Assembly: GCA_028869325.1 (NCBI GenBank)
Contig: JAGWST010000153.1
Coordinates: forward strand, 1-6,689
Reading direction: 5' to 3'
DNA length: 6,689 nucleotides
Origin: a bacterium
GTDB lineage: Bacteria; Vulcanimicrobiota; Vulcanimicrobiia; Vulcanimicrobiales; SCRA01
Shown here: in pieces, positions 6,019 through 6,689 of the stretch
Position numbering within the stretch: position 1 is the stretch's first letter
How the letters are laid out: the number at the start of each line of letters is the position of its first letter
The notes under the pieces: model-generated
The model's database searches: none
Told to the model about the DNA's origin: nothing
Seen by the model: the letters and a program-made list of their open reading frames with translations, nothing else
Program-made: the position numbers and the translations under genes

Positions 6019-6689
6019 ATGGCCAAGACCGTGACCGTCACCATCGACGGTATAAGGGTGAGCGCCCCGGACGGTGAGCTGCTCATCGAGACGGCAAAGC
6101 GGATCGGACTACACGTTCCGAATTTCTGCTATAATCCGAAGCTGCGGCCGGCGGGTCTCTGCCGCATGTGCCTGGTTCGCATCGAGGGGCAGCCGAAATT
6201 GCAGATCGGCTGCAACACGCGCATCAGCGACGGCATGGTCGTCGACACCCTCTCCGAGGCCGTCGAGTCGGGTCGGCGCGCGCAGCTGGAGTTTCTGCTG
6301 CTCAACCACCCGCTGGACTGCCCGATCTGCGACAAGGGCGGCGAGTGCGATCTCCAGGACTACACGGTGGCCTACGGCGACGTGAGCTCGCGCAGCGGGA
6401 TGGCCAAACTCTCTAAGCCCAAGGCCGTCGATCTCGGCCCCACGATCGTGTTGGACGAGCAGCGCTGCGTGCTCTGCCTGCGCTGCGTGCGCTTCGACGA
6501 CGAGATCACGGGTGAGCGCGGCTTGGTGACCACTGCGCGCGGCGTCCACACGATCATCGCCACCGAGGGCGACCATCCCTACGTCTCGTACTTCTCTGGC
6601 AACACGACGGAGCTGTGCCCGGTCGGCGCGTTGACCTCGAAGACCTATCGCTTCAAGGCGCGTCCCTGGGACGTCAAGCCGACGCTCAC
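6019..6689 (+). CDS. nuoG: NADH-quinone oxidoreductase subunit G (NuoG, 75 kDa-type), N-terminal part (runs off the right edge)
   Basis: Largest iron-sulfur subunit of complex I (mitochondrial 75 kDa), carrying electrons from NuoF toward NuoB. The frame is open from ATG 6019 through the window end, giving 223 codons. A ferredoxin-like [2Fe-2S] domain (N1b) has Cys37, Cys48, Cys51 and Cys65. The His-Cys domain for N5 reads HPLDCPICDKGGECDLQD, with His97, Cys101, Cys104 and Cys110. The N4 [4Fe-4S] domain has Cys150, Cys153 and Cys156 (RCVLCLRCVRF) and Cys200 (TELCPVGAL). The next residues, TSKTYRFKARPWD, are the usual link into the molybdopterin-oxidoreductase-like domain, which lies outside the window, so the presence of the optional N7 cluster cannot be judged. 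An in-frame GTG at 6007 would add four residues; ATG is preferred because it places the ferredoxin strand at the usual N-terminus, but the ribosome-binding site is ambiguous (GGAG at 6002-6005 is 13 nt from ATG; GAGG at 5993-5996 is 10 nt from GTG). Confidence 0.97.
   Translation, partial: MAKTVTVTIDGIRVSAPDGELLIETAKRIGLHVPNFCYNPKLRPAGLCRMCLVRIEGQPKLQIGCNTRISDGMVVDTLSEAVESGRRAQLEFLLLNHPLDCPICDKGGECDLQDYTVAYGDVSSRSGMAKLSKPKAVDLGPTIVLDEQRCVLCLRCVRFDDEITGERGLVTTARGVHTIIATEGDHPYVSYFSGNTTELCPVGALTSKTYRFKARPWDVKPTL

Noticed and set aside
4455..6086. A 543-codon open frame on the minus strand across nuoE and nuoF
   Set aside because: Antisense shadow of GC-rich coding sequence. Its product is Arg/Ala/His-rich with no recognisable domain, and the plus strand has unmistakable NuoE and NuoF motifs across the same bases.

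Overview
This is a GC-rich bacterial chromosomal window that reads as ordinary core-genome DNA. It holds the 3' end of an hflX-type GTPase gene, a small lipoprotein gene on the opposite strand, and the first seven genes of a respiratory complex I operon, nuoA to nuoG, with nuoG cut by the right edge. I found no mobile element, CRISPR array, tRNA or rRNA gene, and no undescribed system. The points worth a second look are variations on known families.

Taxon (inference, low certainty): the base composition, a Gly-rich HflX linker followed by the IATRGPGE motif, separate nuoC and nuoD genes, and Thermus- or actinobacterium-like NuoD and NuoG motifs suggest a GC-rich lineage. Candidates are Actinobacteriota, Chloroflexota, Deinococcota or Ca. 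Eremiobacterota. The predicted lipoprotein slightly favours a diderm such as Eremiobacterota. No rRNA or other taxonomic marker lies in the window.

Layout: hflX (1-675, + strand, 5' end outside the window) converges on a lipoprotein gene (704-1048, - strand). The short space between their stops can fold into a GC-rich stem-loop. The lipoprotein gene is divergent from nuoA, with about 70 bp between them that must hold the lipoprotein promoter and probably the start of the nuo transcript. From 1120 onward every gene is on the + strand and tightly packed. nuoA/B overlap by 10 nt, nuoB/C are 18 nt apart, nuoC/D and nuoD/E overlap by 4 nt (GTGA), nuoE/F overlap by 1 nt (TGATG), and nuoF/G are 19 nt apart. 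The pattern indicates a single transcript with translational coupling.

Together, NuoE, NuoF and NuoG form the NADH dehydrogenase module (FMN and the N1a, N3, N1b, N4 and N5 clusters). NuoB, NuoC and NuoD form the quinone-reducing connecting module (N2 cluster, quinone pocket). NuoA is the first membrane subunit. Cluster-ligating cysteines are intact in every subunit as far as visible, so the enzyme looks functional and NADH-linked. The remaining genes (rest of nuoG, nuoH-N) would be expected to the right.
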